Origin: Reichenbachiella versicolor | GTDB taxonomy: Bacteria > Bacteroidota > Bacteroidia > Cytophagales > Cyclobacteriaceae | DNA length: 64,000 nucleotides | Assembly (NCBI RefSeq): GCF_003171675.1 | Contig: NZ_QFZQ01000006.1 | Span: 62,001 to 126,000 of the forward strand | Direction of reading: 5' to 3' | Shown here: positions 62,174 through 64,000 of the stretch, in pieces | Layout: the number at the start of each line of letters is the position of its first letter | Numbering within the stretch: the first letter of the stretch is position 1 | Position numbers and translations under genes: made by a program | Notes under the pieces: generated by a model | What the model saw: the letters and a program-made list of their open reading frames with translations, nothing else | Databases searched by the model: none | Told to the model about the DNA's origin: nothing

Positions 62174-63850
62174 TTAGTCTACATTATCGTGTAAGAACTT
62201 ATTATTTCCCAGTTCACTATCACCGTTAAGGTTATACCTAGAAACTAAACTCTCATTAGACATAGGAGACTTTTTAAGAGATACCTGCTTGCGCTGATAT
62301 GCTGGAACCTCGAATTTCTCTTTATAAGAATTCGTATCAATAGAATACTCTTCAGAAATTCCTTCTAGCTTCTTTCTCCTTGCTTCTGACTGCTCCATGA
62401 GTTGAATTTTTCTTGACGGAGGATGAGCCATTCCGTTCAACTCTTCAAGTGGCGCGTCTATTGGCTCTGGATTCTTTTGAGACTCAAGAAACAACTCCTG
62501 CATTTCTAAATTAAATGCTTCTTTGTCCTCTTCTTGATCTGATTGAGCTGATGGTTGTTCTTGAACAGGCTCTGGCTTCATGAACTCAAACGATCTCATT
62601 TTGGATTGAAAGTCCTGCTCAAACGTTTCATCTATATTGTTCTCAGGAGCCTCATTGGTAAACAAATTGTACTGAGAGTCTCTATTCAAATCGAAGTACT
62701 TTTTTTCAGCCTGATCACTACTTGACGGAGTCATAGGAGCTTGCTGTGGAGTCTGTGGCTGAACAATATGTTGCTGCACAGGGGCTACAGGTGCTTGTTG
62801 AACAGGCTGTGTCGGCTGTACTGGCTGAGACTGAGGCTGCTGCACTACTTCTGCTACAGGTGCTTGCTCTTTCTTCTTCTCATCAAAACCTGTGGCAATT
62901 ATTGTTACTCTGATGCTTTCTCCTAGTTCAGAATCAACACCGTGACCAAAAATCACTTCAGCTTCATCACCAGCCATATCTTGCATGAAGTCAGTAATTT
63001 CCATTAATTCATCCATCTTCAATTCGGCTTGATCTCCTGAGATGATTGACAATAGAATTTTTTCAGCACCCGCAATGTTTTGATTATTCAATAGCGGCGA
63101 GTTGATCGCTTCTTCTGCTGCTCTTATGGCTCTGTTTTCGCCTGTAGTTTCTGCTGAACCCATTACGGCTCCTCCAGAATCTGCCATTACGGTTTTAACA
63201 TCTTCAAAATCGACGTTTACATAACCTGGAACCGTGATGATTTCTGCGATACCTTTGGCCGCCGTGGTCAATACATTGTCTGCTTGACCAAATGCTTGGT
63301 TTAGTGAAAGATTTCCAAATACTTCTAGCAGTTTGTCGTTAAGTATTACCAGTACAGTATCACAATTAGCTTTAAGCGCGTCCGCTCCTGCCATTGCTTG
63401 GTTAAACTTTTTCTTCCCTTCAAATCTGAATGGCATCGTAACGATTCCTACAGTTAAAATACCTAGTTCTTTAGCCACTTGAGCTATCACCGGAGCAGCA
63501 CCTGTACCTGTACCACCTCCCATACCTGCAGTGATAAATACCATTTTGGTATCCTCACTGAGCATGTTTCTAATTTCTTCTTTGTTCTCTAATGCTGCGT
63601 CTTTGCCTTTCTCTGGATTGGCACCCGCACCGAGTCCTTCAGTAAGATTGACTCCTATCTGAAGTTTATTAGGAACTGGACTTGTATTCAAAGCTTGCGA
63701 GTCTGTATTGCAAACAATGAAATCGACCCCTGTGATTCCTTGGTTATACATGTGGTTGACGGCATTGCTACCACCGCCTCCTACTCCGATCACCTTGATG
63801 ATCGACTTATGATGAGTAGGCAAATCGAATTTAAATGCACTTTCTGTCAT
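62174..63850 (-). CDS. ftsZ: Cell division protein FtsZ
   Basis: 558 residues from the ATG at 63850, taken because MTESAFKFDLPTHHKSIIKV is the typical Bacteroidota start; the longer frame to 63895 adds a poor leader. Tubulin-like GTPase: GVGGGGSNAVNHM, GGGTGTGAAPVIAQVAKEL (tubulin signature), TVPGYVNVDFEDVKTVM and a synergy (T7-like) region. A Gln/Pro-rich linker (about 330-395) is followed by a long acidic section and the conserved C-terminal FEVPAYQRKQVSL, thought to contact FtsA/membrane anchors. Polymerises as the division ring. No ftsA is visible upstream within the window. Confidence 0.96.
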   Translation of the reverse strand: MTESAFKFDLPTHHKSIIKVIGVGGGGSNAVNHMYNQGITGVDFIVCNTDSQALNTSPVPNKLQIGVNLTEGLGAGANPEKGKDAALENKEEIRNMLSEDTKMVFITAGMGGGTGTGAAPVIAQVAKELGILTVGIVTMPFRFEGKKKFNQAMAGADALKANCDTVLVILNDKLLEVFGNLSLNQAFGQADNVLTTAAKGIAEIITVPGYVNVDFEDVKTVMADSGGAVMGSAETTGENRAIRAAEEAINSPLLNNQNIAGAEKILLSIISGDQAELKMDELMEITDFMQDMAGDEAEVIFGHGVDSELGESIRVTIIATGFDEKKKEQAPVAEVVQQPQSQPVQPTQPVQQAPVAPVQQHIVQPQTPQQAPMTPSSSDQAEKKYFDLNRDSQYNLFTNEAPENNIDETFEQDFQSKMRSFEFMKPEPVQEQPSAQSDQEEDKEAFNLEMQELFLESQKNPEPIDAPLEELNGMAHPPSRKIQLMEQSEARRKKLEGISEEYSIDTNSYKEKFEVPAYQRKQVSLKKSPMSNESLVSRYNLNGDSELGNNKFLHDNVD

Positions 63851-63908
63851 AGTACTATTATTTATTTTCTGTCTTCTGTCTTTACCCTTCGTCATTTGAT
63901 TCTAGTTG

Positions 63909-63984
63909 GTCATTGCGATTGACGAAGGAGTTCAACAATCGTCTGCTAATTACAAACAGATTGCTTCACTGCGTTCGCAATGAC
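63909..63984. repeat. Intergenic palindromic repeat (GTCATTGCGA type)
   Basis: Ends GTCATTGCGA (63909-63918) and TCGCAATGAC (63975-63984) are perfectly inverted. The inside contains GAAGGAG and GATTGCTTCACTGCG, characteristic of the dispersed 'GTCATTGCGAACGCAGTGAAGCAATC' repeat family common in Bacteroidota genomes. Confidence 0.75.
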
Positions 63985-64000
63985 TATTATTACCTCTCTT

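Overview
The window looks like chromosomal DNA from a marine, polysaccharide-degrading member of the Bacteroidota, probably Cytophagales. The evidence is a type IX secretion (T9SS) C-terminal sorting domain on an agarase, HmuY/TonB-dependent haem uptake, many short-leader lipoproteins, moderately low GC, Bacteroidota-type TAnnTTTG promoter boxes, and an FtsZ with the long linker and tail usual in this phylum. Genus-level assignment is inference.

Layout. 0-6.2 kb: end of a probable glycosyltransferase, an ECF sigma factor and rsmG (+ strand), then a minus-strand cluster DUF4178 / Tyr-Ser-rich protein / DUF350 / SpeD / membrane SpeE. 6.3-6.7 kb: a 41-bp tandem repeat. 6.8-10.4 kb: small accessory genes and gene debris, including an antitoxin followed by a decayed toxin. 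10.6-29.2 kb: a red-algal galactan locus with a sulfatase, a membrane-bound regulator, two GH16 enzymes, GH115, GH86, a histidine kinase/LytTR pair and an Asp-box propeller protein. It has no SusC/SusD pair. Most genes here are followed by a long-stem inverted repeat. 29.5-35.3 kb: methyltransferases, a SnoaL lipoprotein, DUF1853, an NmrA-like reductase and an AraC regulator. 35.5-41.8 kb: a five-gene haem operon (chelatase-like lipoprotein, FMN/4Fe-4S membrane protein, TonB receptor, HmuY, ChaN) with an inverted-repeat operator upstream.

42.0-47.6 kb is the strangest part. Four small gene groups, all on the minus strand, are each followed at their 3' side by one copy of the same 157-244 bp element, always in the same orientation and, except for the left-truncated copy C, with terminal inverted repeats. 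Two of the groups also share a 108-110 bp leader. The array is bounded by a decayed copy of the 3' end of the histidine kinase gene that lies intact on the other side. It resembles an integron cassette array in plan, but canonical attC motifs and an integrase are not seen.

47.6-56.2 kb: a histidine kinase and NtrC-type regulator downstream of a MacAB-TolC-like export operon, whose first gene is preceded by a good sigma-54 promoter and a perfect 16-bp palindrome. 56.6-61.8 kb: a DUF1501/DUF1800 pair, a lipoprotein aldose epimerase, an SDR and an FMN reductase. 61.8-64 kb: hairpin-rich repeats and ftsZ.

Functionally, the galactan locus supplies desulfation and endo-cleavage of agar or porphyran, and the secreted epimerase may help with released galactose. 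The haem operon is a complete import route with a possible periplasmic iron-removal step.
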